This document shows, piece after piece, positions 43,890 to 52,877 of a DNA stretch of 64,000 nucleotides. The stretch lies in the NCBI GenBank assembly GCA_945873625.1, contig CAMCDS010000006.1, forward strand, positions 46,776 to 110,775, written 5' to 3'. The notes under the pieces were generated by a model that was not told the DNA's origin, made no database searches, and worked only from the letters and a program-made list of their open reading frames with translations. The first letter of the stretch is position 1. Each line of letters begins with the position of its first letter. Position numbers and translations under genes: made by a program. Origin of the DNA: an uncultured Porphyromonadaceae bacterium. GTDB lineage: Bacteria > Bacteroidota > Bacteroidia > Bacteroidales > Muribaculaceae.

Positions 43890-44930
43890 ATGTCAACCTC
43901 AACCCGCCCCAATATCCTGATGATCTACACCGGTGGAACCATCGGCATGATCGAGAATCCCAACACCCGTGCGCTGGAGCCTTTCGACTTCGACCATCTC
44001 ATCGACAACGTGCCGAAAATCAGGATGCTCGACTTCGACATCGCCAACTATCAGTTTGAGAAACCGGTAGATTCGAGTGCCATGAACACCTCCCACTGGG
44101 TGGACATCGCCAGAGTGATTGAAGACAACTACGATAAATACGACGGGTTTGTCGTGCTCCACGGCACCGACACCATGGCCTACACAGCCTCGGCCCTCTC
44201 GTTCATGCTCGAGAACCTCGACAAGCCGGTAATCATCACCGGCTCGCAGCTCCCCATCGGCGAAGTGCGTACCGACGGCGAGGAAAACCTCATCACCGCC
44301 CTGCAGGTGGCGGCGGCAAGGGAACAGAACGGCACCCCGATGGTGCGCGAGGTGGCCATCCTTTTCGAAAACTATCTCTGGCGCGGCAACCGAAGCACGA
44401 AGCACAGCGCAGACCATTTCAACGCTTTCAAGTCGAACAACTATCCCGAACTCGCCCGCATCGGCCTGGGAATCACCTACAACAAGGAAGCCCTCTGGCG
44501 TGTGCCCGCCGCCGGCCCGCTCAAGGTACATTCGTCGATGGATCCCAACGTGCTCTACATCGACCTCTTCCCCGGCATCTGCGAGACAACCATCCGGCAT
44601 CTGCTTGCTACGCCCGGACTCAAAGGCGTGGTGCTCAAGACATTCGGCGCCGGCAACGGCCCGAGCGACCCATGGTTTCTCAAAGCACTCAAAGAGGCCA
44701 TCGACAACGGCGTGGTGATAGTCAACGTTACACAGTGCTCCAACGGCTCGGTGCATCAGCAGCGTTACCTCACGGGCTGGGGACTGGCGCAGATCGGCGT
44801 AGTGTCGGGCCACGACCTCACCTCCGAGGCCGCCATCACCAAGCTCATGCACCTCTTCGGCGAGGGACTCACCTCGGAGCAGGTGAAGAACGCCATGGAG
44901 GTGTCGATCCGCGGAGAGATGTCGCTCTGA
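43890..44930 (+). CDS. ansA: Type I L-asparaginase
   Basis: ILMIYTGGTIGMIE ... GFVVLHGTDTMAYTASALSFMLENLDKPVIITGSQLP. Confidence 0.95.
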   Translation: MSTSTRPNILMIYTGGTIGMIENPNTRALEPFDFDHLIDNVPKIRMLDFDIANYQFEKPVDSSAMNTSHWVDIARVIEDNYDKYDGFVVLHGTDTMAYTASALSFMLENLDKPVIITGSQLPIGEVRTDGEENLITALQVAAAREQNGTPMVREVAILFENYLWRGNRSTKHSADHFNAFKSNNYPELARIGLGITYNKEALWRVPAAGPLKVHSSMDPNVLYIDLFPGICETTIRHLLATPGLKGVVLKTFGAGNGPSDPWFLKALKEAIDNGVVIVNVTQCSNGSVHQQRYLTGWGLAQIGVVSGHDLTSEAAITKLMHLFGEGLTSEQVKNAMEVSIRGEMSL

Positions 44931-44967
44931 CGCTTACGGTCTGTTGCACTGCGGAATCTGCTACCGG

Positions 44968-46137
44968 ATGAAGGTCATACACACCGGCGACTGGCATCTC
45001 GGCCATCAGCTCTACGGGTTCGACCGTGAGCGCGACCACAGGCGTATGCTCGATGCGCTTGTCGAGACGGTGGCGGCCGAGCGTCCCGACGCGCTCCTCA
45101 TAGCCGGCGACATATTCCACACCCCCAATCCCCCGGCCTCGGCCCAGCGGCTATTCGCAGAAAGCCTCGTGCGCTTTCTCGACGCCGCGCCCGGGCTCGT
45201 GATTGTGGCCATAGCCGGCAACCACGACAGCGGATCGCGCCATGAGATATTCCGAAGCCTGATGCTCAGGCAGAACGTGCATCTTATAGGCACCACCGAC
45301 ACCTCCGACCCCTCCTCCCACATAATTGAAATCGAAGGGAAGGGATGGATCATCGCCGTCCCCTTCACCCACAGGAGAAACCTCCCCGAAGGATTCATCC
45401 CGTCGCTCACCGAGAGCGTGGCCGCACGCAATGCCGCCTCCCTTCCGGTAGTGCTGATGGCCCACACCACAGTTACCGGAGCCGACCTCACCGGACATGA
45501 AGACCGGGACGGATTCACGGCAGGTGGTATCGACGCGACTGGCATCGACACTTTCGGCGAGGGATACGACTATCTTGCTCTCGGTCATATACACAAGCCT
45601 CAGACCATCGAAAACGGCCAGAGGACGGCGCGCTACTCGGGCACTCCCGTTCCGGTGAGCTTCGACGAGACCTTCTCCCATTCCGTCAGCATCGTCTCGA
45701 CTGAACGACACGGAGAGAAGCCCGCGATAAGATGCGCGCAGACCGATGCCGGCCGTCCGCTCATAACCCTCCCGGCCGACGGAAAGCCCGCTCCTTTCGA
45801 GGATGCGCTCGCTATGCTCAGAGATTACCCTGATGACATCGAGAGCCTGCTGCGCCTCAACGTGCTTGTCGACGGCTTCCTTCCACCCGAAGCCATGTCG
45901 AGAGCCCGGGCAGCCACCGAAGGGAAGCTATGCACGCTCTGCACCATATCTGCCGAACGCGTATCGGCCAAGGAGTCAGGCCCGAAAGAGATGAGCGTAC
46001 AGGAGTTTCGCGAAGCGTCGCCCACGGATGTATTTGCAAGATATGCGGCCGACTGCGGCGTAGAGATGACCGACGAACTGAGGAGTATGTTCGATGAAGC
46101 CATTGAATCGCTTAACGACGAGGAGGACGGGAAATGA
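44968..46137 (+). CDS. sbcD: Exonuclease subunit SbcD
   Basis: MKVIHTGDWHLGHQLYGFDR ... LIAGDIFHTPNPP ... VAIAGNHDSGSRHE. Confidence 0.96.
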   Translation: MKVIHTGDWHLGHQLYGFDRERDHRRMLDALVETVAAERPDALLIAGDIFHTPNPPASAQRLFAESLVRFLDAAPGLVIVAIAGNHDSGSRHEIFRSLMLRQNVHLIGTTDTSDPSSHIIEIEGKGWIIAVPFTHRRNLPEGFIPSLTESVAARNAASLPVVLMAHTTVTGADLTGHEDRDGFTAGGIDATGIDTFGEGYDYLALGHIHKPQTIENGQRTARYSGTPVPVSFDETFSHSVSIVSTERHGEKPAIRCAQTDAGRPLITLPADGKPAPFEDALAMLRDYPDDIESLLRLNVLVDGFLPPEAMSRARAATEGKLCTLCTISAERVSAKESGPKEMSVQEFREASPTDVFARYAADCGVEMTDELRSMFDEAIESLNDEEDGK

Positions 46138-49100
46138 AGCTCGAATCGCTTATAATACACAACATCGCATCTATAAAAGATGCTACCGTCGACTTCACAA
46201 CACCACCCCTCTCGGAAGCCGACGTCTTTCTCATCAGCGGCAAGACGGGAGCCGGAAAATCCACTATCCTCGACGCTATATGTCTGGCGCTCTACGACGC
46301 TACTCCCCGGCTCGCCTCCACGCGAATGGAGGGTGGTCTGAAAGACGAAGGAGTGAGGAAGGGTAACGCCGCGGAGCTTACCGTCAAGGCCAACAGCGCG
46401 GCGCAGCTCCTCAGCCGGGGCACGGGAGAAGGCTACGTAAGGCTCACGTTCAAAGGCAACAACGGATGCCGCTACGAAGCGGTGTGGTCGATAGCTCGCG
46501 CATATAAAAAGGCCGACAAGGCTCTGGGCAAACCGGTCTGGGAGCTGAGGAATCTCGACACCGGGGAATACCTCGGACGCAAGGGGGAGATAAGAAACGA
46601 GATTGCAAGAGCCGTAGGACTCGACTTCAACCAGTTCTGCCGCACCACGATGCTTGCACAAGGTGCCTTCGCGCGTTTCCTCGACAGCACCGACGACGAG
46701 AAGAGCGAGATTCTCGAAAAAATAACCGGTGTCGACATCTACACACGCATAGGCAGGAAGATATATGAGATAACCTCCCGCAAGCGGGAGGAATACGCGT
46801 CCGCTTCAAGAACGGCCGACGATGTGGTGCTCCTCTCAGATGAGGAGATTGAGGAGAAGCGGAAAGAGCTCGTCTCGCTGTCAGAATCGATAGCTGCCGC
46901 CGACGTGCGCAAACGCGAATGCGACGCCAAACTTTCATGGCTCGAAAACGATAAAATTCTCGCTTCCGAATCCGATAAAGCCGGAAGCCGCCTTGCCGCT
47001 GTGAAAGAGCTGTTTGAAAGCGACGGGAACAAAGCCGACCGCCTGCTCATAGCACAGACCGACAACACGAGGGAGGCCAGGCGCGACATACTGGCTCTGC
47101 GCAAAGCCGCGGCCGGCGCCGGCAGGCTGAGAAGGGAAAGGCGGGGGCTGAGACTCAGACTCGGCGCGCTTATCGAATCAGCCTCTGACTTAGACAGGCG
47201 CATCCGCAGCTCGGAAGACGAGGCTAAAATGCTCGACGCGATAATTAGCGCGGCGTCGGCCCACCGTCAGGTGTTTGCCGAAAGCGACGTCATCATCGCG
47301 CACCTCGATACCCTCATAAGCCTCCGTACTGAGATTGCCCGCATCGGCAGCGAGACAGGCAGGTTCACGCGTCGCGCCGAAGGTGAGCTTACCGCAAAGG
47401 TCAGAAAGGCTGAGTCCGCGCTCGAAGCATCGACCAAAGCCATCTCGCTGCTCGACGACAGGATTGAACTCCTCGGCAGCGAAATAGAACGACGCGGCCT
47501 TGCGCGCCTGCGTTCCGAACGAAACGCCATAAGCGACTCCATAGCCGACCTGACGGTTCTCGCACACGCTGCCGCCGACCTTGAAGGGGAGAGAAAACGA
47601 AGGGTGGACATAGAAATCAGCATAACCGAACACAACAGGCGCATTGCCTCGCTCACGGAGCTGACCGACACCCTTACGAAGGAAGCCACAGCATTAAAAG
47701 CCGCAAGCGAGGCCATGGAGTCAGCCCTCGCCGTGCAGCGCGAAAGTATCGATGAATGGGCAAAAGCGGCGCGTGCCCGACTCACTGTGGGATGCCGCTG
47801 CCCGGTGTGCAGTCAGGAGGTGAAGAGTATGCCCCCTTCCGACGACGTGCTGCGGCAGATATTCGACAAGACCCGCCGGCTGGCCGAAGCCAAACGGAAG
47901 GAATATGAAGACAAGGCCGAAGCCCTCAACAGCACGAAGGCCGAGCTGAAACAGGCAGGCATCGCTACCGGACAGCTGCGCAAGGAGCTTGAAGACCGGA
48001 CGCGCCTATCGGAGATGCAGCTGAAAGTAAGTTCCGCAGCAGCGAAGTGCGGTTTTGCCTCCGACGAACTGCCCGATTCAACCGCTATTGAAACCGTCAT
48101 CAGCCGCAAGGCTGAGTCGAGAACGGCCATCGACAAGGAGATCGCCTCGCTTGCTGAGGTGGAAAAGGAGCTTGACGGATGCCGCCGACAGAGACCCGCC
48201 CTCGAAAAGGATAAAGCCACGAAGGAGCTCGGAAAAGCCAAAGCGCTTAAGGAGCTTGACGACCTTACGGCACTCATCGAGGCCAACCGCACTCTCTGCG
48301 CCGACAAAGATGCGCAGACCGAAAAGGAAATAGCTTTCCTCGCCGGGAAAATAAATGCGGAAGAATGGGACGCCAACTGGCTGACACAGACATCGGATTT
48401 CGCCAAGGAGCTGAAAGCCAAAGCCGAGACATTTGCCGAAAACGTCAGGAAGAAGGAAGCCCTCGACAATACCGTCAGACTGCTCAGGTCGTTGGCTTCC
48501 ACCGTCGTAGGCACAATAGCATCTATAAAGGAAACAGGACTCAGACCATCGCTCCGGAATCAGCCTCATAAGGGAATCACCTCCGACGACGCCCTTATCG
48601 CATCTTCGGCCGAATTGCTGGCCATAGTCCGCAGCAATGCTGAAAGGTGGGCTGCTCTTTCGGCCGAGGCCGACGAAATCAGGAAACGCCTGAACCCTGA
48701 CAACATAAAACCGGCCGACATCCCCTTCCCCCGGCTTCTTTTCCTCGCCCTTGTTCCCCCCGACAGGGCAGACTCCATACGCGAGAGGCTCCACTCTCTC
48801 GACATGCGACTCTCGGAGGCGGAAGGAGCTGTGGCTCAGGCATCCGCCAACCTCGAACGCCACCGGCTCACCCGCCCACCGTTTGCCGACGACGAGACAG
48901 CACAGTCCATAACCGCACAATCGGCCGCAATTCAGAATAGTATCCTCGAATATTCAGCCCGACGCGGAGCCATCGAGCAGGAACTCAACGCCGACAAGGC
49001 CAACCGCAGCCGCATGCTCCTACTTGTGGAGCGACGCGAGAAAGCGCGTGTCGAGTATGAGAGATGGAGCTCCATCTGCAATCTTATCGGAAGCGCCGAC

Positions 49101-49562
49101 GGCAAGGCATTCCGCAAGATAGCGCAGAGCTATGTGCTCTCGGGTCTGGTAGATTCAGCCAACCACTACATGCGGCAGCTCACTGACCGCTACAGGCTCA
49201 TTTCCGTCCCCGGCTCGTTCCTCCTTTCGATAGAAGACGCCTATCAGGGATATGCACGACGCGCCGCGTCTACAATATCCGGAGGCGAAACGTTTATAGT
49301 CTCCCTCTCCCTTGCCCTGGCGCTCAGCGACATAGGGGGTGGGCTGACCGTCGACACACTCTTCATCGACGAAGGTTTCGGCACCCTCAGCGGCGAACCC
49401 CTCAACCGTGCCATCGACACCCTGCGGATGCTCCACACCCGCTCCGGCCGCAAAATCGGCATAATAAGCCACATCGAAGAACTCAAAGAGCAGCTGCCCG
49501 TACAGATTCGAGTCGATCAGCAGCCCGGCTCCCCCTGGAGCACCGTCCTGACCACCGGCTGA
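46134..49562 (+). CDS. sbcC: Exonuclease subunit SbcC
   Basis: LISGKTGAGKSTILDAICLALYD, coiled coil with CPVCSQ hook, C-terminal ISGGETFIVSLSLALALS ... LFIDEGFGTL. Confidence 0.97.
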   Translation: MKLESLIIHNIASIKDATVDFTTPPLSEADVFLISGKTGAGKSTILDAICLALYDATPRLASTRMEGGLKDEGVRKGNAAELTVKANSAAQLLSRGTGEGYVRLTFKGNNGCRYEAVWSIARAYKKADKALGKPVWELRNLDTGEYLGRKGEIRNEIARAVGLDFNQFCRTTMLAQGAFARFLDSTDDEKSEILEKITGVDIYTRIGRKIYEITSRKREEYASASRTADDVVLLSDEEIEEKRKELVSLSESIAAADVRKRECDAKLSWLENDKILASESDKAGSRLAAVKELFESDGNKADRLLIAQTDNTREARRDILALRKAAAGAGRLRRERRGLRLRLGALIESASDLDRRIRSSEDEAKMLDAIISAASAHRQVFAESDVIIAHLDTLISLRTEIARIGSETGRFTRRAEGELTAKVRKAESALEASTKAISLLDDRIELLGSEIERRGLARLRSERNAISDSIADLTVLAHAAADLEGERKRRVDIEISITEHNRRIASLTELTDTLTKEATALKAASEAMESALAVQRESIDEWAKAARARLTVGCRCPVCSQEVKSMPPSDDVLRQIFDKTRRLAEAKRKEYEDKAEALNSTKAELKQAGIATGQLRKELEDRTRLSEMQLKVSSAAAKCGFASDELPDSTAIETVISRKAESRTAIDKEIASLAEVEKELDGCRRQRPALEKDKATKELGKAKALKELDDLTALIEANRTLCADKDAQTEKEIAFLAGKINAEEWDANWLTQTSDFAKELKAKAETFAENVRKKEALDNTVRLLRSLASTVVGTIASIKETGLRPSLRNQPHKGITSDDALIASSAELLAIVRSNAERWAALSAEADEIRKRLNPDNIKPADIPFPRLLFLALVPPDRADSIRERLHSLDMRLSEAEGAVAQASANLERHRLTRPPFADDETAQSITAQSAAIQNSILEYSARRGAIEQELNADKANRSRMLLLVERREKARVEYERWSSICNLIGSADGKAFRKIAQSYVLSGLVDSANHYMRQLTDRYRLISVPGSFLLSIEDAYQGYARRAASTISGGETFIVSLSLALALSDIGGGLTVDTLFIDEGFGTLSGEPLNRAIDTLRMLHTRSGRKIGIISHIEELKEQLPVQIRVDQQPGSPWSTVLTTG

Positions 49563-49760
49563 CACGCCTCCTTTCTCTCCTCTTATCAGCCTAAAGACCA
49601 GTATTTGAATAGGTGTCGATAGAATTTATCCGACTACTTTTCCAGCCGGGTGAGATTTTTTTTGAGGGGTATAGAACCTTTTGAACACCGGCGATGTTGT
49701 AATATCAGAAAATCGTTTCATGATGTTAGGTTAGTTCGAAAAAGTATTATGGAAAACATG

Positions 49761-49797
49761 CTGAGCGGCTGTTGTGATAACAGCCGCTCAGCTATTT
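49761..49797 (+). terminator. Hairpin downstream of sbcDC
   Basis: CTGAGCGGCTGTT-gtgat-AACAGCCGCTCAG followed by ctatttta. Confidence 0.7.
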
Positions 49798-49814
49798 TAT
49801 CGCCCTCGGGTCTA

Positions 49815-50148
49815 AGACCCCGTTCCCCAACATTTGTTGACGCTGGGGCGGTCAAGCGTCGTGCAGATGTGTTCGCGCAGTGAGGGAGCAATGCGGTTGC
49901 ATTGTAACCGAAACAAGCGGACGCAGATGCATGACGATTGGCCGGGGCGATGGTAGTTTTTTCCGCGGATAACTGAAAATAAATATATCTGTGAAAAATC
50001 CGGGAAGGAGCAGAATTATATGAACCGCAACATAAACATCGCAGATGCCGCCATTGCAATCCCTTTGGCGGTATGAATAATTACCTTAACATCGCATCTC
50101 TCAGAGATATGAGACCCCAGCGATAACAAATATTGGGGAACGGGGTCT
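49815..50148. repeat. Segment bounded by 34-nt near-perfect inverted repeats
   Basis: Left AGACCCCGTTCCCCAACATTTGTTGACGCTGGGG; right (reverse complement) AGACCCCGTTCCCCAATATTTGTTATCGCTGGGG; 31/34 identical by eye. Confidence 0.8.
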
Positions 50149-50189
50149 AAATTAGCGGCGCGGAATGTCGCATTATGGATTTTTATTAC

Positions 50190-50197
50190 TAATTTTG
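50190..50197 (+). promoter_or_regulatory. TAATTTTG -7 element upstream of the DUF3822 gene
   Basis: acTAATTTTGtag 10 nt before the ATG. Confidence 0.5.
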
Positions 50198-50207
50198 TAG
50201 CTTAGAA

Positions 50208-51035
50208 ATGAATATCGAGAATCAAGCTGAACTTTACGATACAGGAGAATGGCATCTCACGGTCTATTTCTCGTGTCGGCGCGGCATGGCTTTTTTGCGC
50301 AATATAGCCGAGCCGACCGCTCCCGTGCGCATGCTGCTCGACGCTACATGGAACGCCGAGGGAACTGCCCTGCTCCGTGAAATCGAGAAAGCCGTCTACG
50401 AACATCCGGCCATTCTCGACGACTATTCGGCCGACATCATCGTGGCCACTCCCGACACCCTCTGGGTGCCGGCGGCGCTCTGCGACGACGAAGACGCCCT
50501 CGAAAGCTGCTACACGTCGGTGCGCCCCGATGCCAACCCGGCCGACATAATGACGGAGACCGACGACGACGTGGCTGCCCTGACCACGGGCACCCCGGGG
50601 CTCAGGAGCTTCCTCGCGCGCACATTTCCCGGAGCGAGGGTGCAGAGCCGCGCGATGGTGATGCTTCGCCGCTTCCGCAACTATCCGGGCGGCGGCAAAA
50701 GGGTCTATCTCCACATCGAGGACTCGGAGGCCGTAATCACGGCTTTCGACCACCGCCGCCTCATAGCTTCGGCCACGCATCCCGCCCCTTCTACGGCCGA
50801 CGCATGCTACGCCCTGCTGCTCACGATGGAGGCTTTCGCGCTTCCGGCCGACACGACAGAGGTGTTTGTCAGCGGCGAGGCAGGCATCAGGCGCGAGATT
50901 ACAGAAATTCTGCGCCGCCACATCAACTACGTGATGCACACCGTGCTCCCCTCGGGAGCCGACAGCGGCGCCATCCCCCTCTGCGCCCTGCTCGCCTCGA
51001 TGAAGGAAGGCAATGGCAACCACTTTAAAAGCTGA
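50208..51035 (+). CDS. DUF3822 family protein
   Basis: Adjacent to rsmD as commonly seen in Bacteroidetes; no annotated catalytic motif seen. Confidence 0.7.
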   Translation: MNIENQAELYDTGEWHLTVYFSCRRGMAFLRNIAEPTAPVRMLLDATWNAEGTALLREIEKAVYEHPAILDDYSADIIVATPDTLWVPAALCDDEDALESCYTSVRPDANPADIMTETDDDVAALTTGTPGLRSFLARTFPGARVQSRAMVMLRRFRNYPGGGKRVYLHIEDSEAVITAFDHRRLIASATHPAPSTADACYALLLTMEAFALPADTTEVFVSGEAGIRREITEILRRHINYVMHTVLPSGADSGAIPLCALLASMKEGNGNHFKS

Positions 51036-51041
51036 ACGACG

Positions 51042-51590
51042 ATGAGGATAATAAGAGGCAAATACGGAAGAAGGCGTTTCGACGTGCCCCACAACATCAC
51101 GGCGCGTCCCACCACCGATTTCGCAAAGGAAAATCTCTTCAACGTGCTCGAAAACATCACCGACTTCGAGGGGAAACGCGCCCTCGACCTCTTCGCCGGC
51201 ACCGGAGCCATAAGCCTGGAGCTGGCTTCGCGCGGATGCGCGCAGGTGGTGTCGGTAGAGATGGCGGCCACGCAGGCCAACTTCATCCGAAGCGTGAAGG
51301 AGAAGCTCGGCGAGGAGAGCATGAAGGTGATCCGCGGCGACGTGTTCCGCTACATAGCCACATGCCGCGAGAAGTTCGACATCATCTTCGCCGACCCTCC
51401 CTACGACCATCCCCGCTTCGCCGAGATTCCCGAGCTGATACTCGGCTCGAAGATGCTGAAACCGGGCACCATCGTCGTGATCGAACATTCGGCTCGCCAC
51501 AACTTCTCGCGCCTGCCCGGATTCCGCGAGCAGCGCGCCTACGGCAGCGTCAACTTCTCGATTTTCGAGATCGGAGAATCCCCCGAATGA
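51042..51590 (+). CDS. rsmD: 16S rRNA (guanine966-N2)-methyltransferase RsmD
   Basis: MRIIRGKYGRR ... RPTTDFAKENLFNVLEN ... ALDLFAGTGAISLELASRG ... IIFADPPYD. Confidence 0.95.
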   Translation: MRIIRGKYGRRRFDVPHNITARPTTDFAKENLFNVLENITDFEGKRALDLFAGTGAISLELASRGCAQVVSVEMAATQANFIRSVKEKLGEESMKVIRGDVFRYIATCREKFDIIFADPPYDHPRFAEIPELILGSKMLKPGTIVVIEHSARHNFSRLPGFREQRAYGSVNFSIFEIGESPE

Positions 51591-51639
51591 ATTTCCAGAA
51601 AAACCATAATACAGAACCATACATTATTCAGCCATAAAT

Positions 51640-52857
51640 ATGACCGACAAGATCAGACTTGACAGCATCGAGGAAGCCATCGACGACTTCCGCGAGGGTA
51701 AATTCATCATCGTGGTCGACGATGAAGACCGCGAGAACGAGGGCGACCTCATCGTGGCCGCAGAAAAGATTACCCCCGAACAGGTGAACTTCATGCTTAA
51801 GAACGCCCGCGGTGTGCTCTGCGCTCCCATCACTCTGGAACGCTGCGATGAGCTCGGACTGCCGAAACAGGTGTCGGACAACACCTCGGTGCTCGGCACT
51901 CCCTTCACTGTTACTGTCGACAAGCTCGAGGGATGCTCCACCGGCGTGAGCATCCAGGACCGCGCCAATACAATCCGCGCCCTGGCCGACCCCGAATCCA
52001 GACCCGAGACCTTCGGACGCCCCGGCCATATCAACCCCCTCTACGCCCAGGACCGCGGTGTGCTCAAGCGCGCCGGACACACCGAGGCCGCAGTCGACTT
52101 CTCGCGCCTCGCCGGACTCTATCCCGCCGCCGCGCTCATGGAAATAATGAGCGACGACGGAAGCATGGCCCGTCTGCCCGAGCTGCGCCGTCGCGCCGAC
52201 GAATGGGGCCTCAAGCTCGTGAGCATACGCGACCTCATAGCCTATCGCCTTCGCACCGAGACCGTTGTGGAGCGCGGCGAAGAGGTAGACATGCCCACTG
52301 CCGACGGACATTTCCGCCTCATCCCCTTCCGCCAGATCGACAACGGGCTCGAACACATAGCCCTCATCAAGGGCGACATCACCACCGACGAGCCCGTGCT
52401 CGTGCGCGTACACTCCTCATGTGCCACCGGCGACATTTTCGGCTCGCTCCGATGCGAATGTGGCGAGCAGCTCCACCTCGCCCTCAAGGCCATCGAGAAG
52501 GAGGGTCGCGGCGTGCTCATCTATCTCAATCAGGAGGGGCGCGGCATCGGCCTCATGGATAAAATCAAGGCCTACAAGCTCCAGGAGAACGGTCTTGACA
52601 CCGTAGACGCCAACCTCCACCTCGGCCACAAAGCCGACGAACGCGACTATGGCGTAGGCGCCAACATTCTCCACTTACTCGGAGTGAAGAAGATGCGTCT
52701 GCTCACCAACAATCCGGTGAAGCGCATCGGCCTGCAGGGCTACGGCATCGGCGTAGAGGAGATTATCCCCCTTGAAGTGGAGCCCAACGAATACAACCGC
52801 CGCTACATGCACACCAAAAAGACGCGCATGGGCCACAACCTCCATAAAGTAGACTGA
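51640..52857 (+). CDS. ribBA: Bifunctional 3,4-dihydroxy-2-butanone-4-phosphate synthase / GTP cyclohydrolase II
   Basis: [23 protein letters not shown] ... [24 protein letters not shown] ... [11 protein letters not shown]. Confidence 0.97.
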   Translation: MTDKIRLDSIEEAIDDFREGKFIIVVDDEDRENEGDLIVAAEKITPEQVNFMLKNARGVLCAPITLERCDELGLPKQVSDNTSVLGTPFTVTVDKLEGCSTGVSIQDRANTIRALADPESRPETFGRPGHINPLYAQDRGVLKRAGHTEAAVDFSRLAGLYPAAALMEIMSDDGSMARLPELRRRADEWGLKLVSIRDLIAYRLRTETVVERGEEVDMPTADGHFRLIPFRQIDNGLEHIALIKGDITTDEPVLVRVHSSCATGDIFGSLRCECGEQLHLALKAIEKEGRGVLIYLNQEGRGIGLMDKIKAYKLQENGLDTVDANLHLGHKADERDYGVGANILHLLGVKKMRLLTNNPVKRIGLQGYGIGVEEIIPLEVEPNEYNRRYMHTKKTRMGHNLHKVD

Positions 52858-52877
52858 CAACCCAACCTGATACCACC

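Noticed and set aside
49650-49883. 77-aa plus-strand ORF over the terminator hairpin and left inverted repeat
   Set aside because: Runs through a strong hairpin and repeat end; probably not a protein.
50202-51620. 472-aa minus-strand ORF opposite the DUF3822 gene and rsmD
   Set aside because: Spans two well-supported plus-strand genes and has no family motif.
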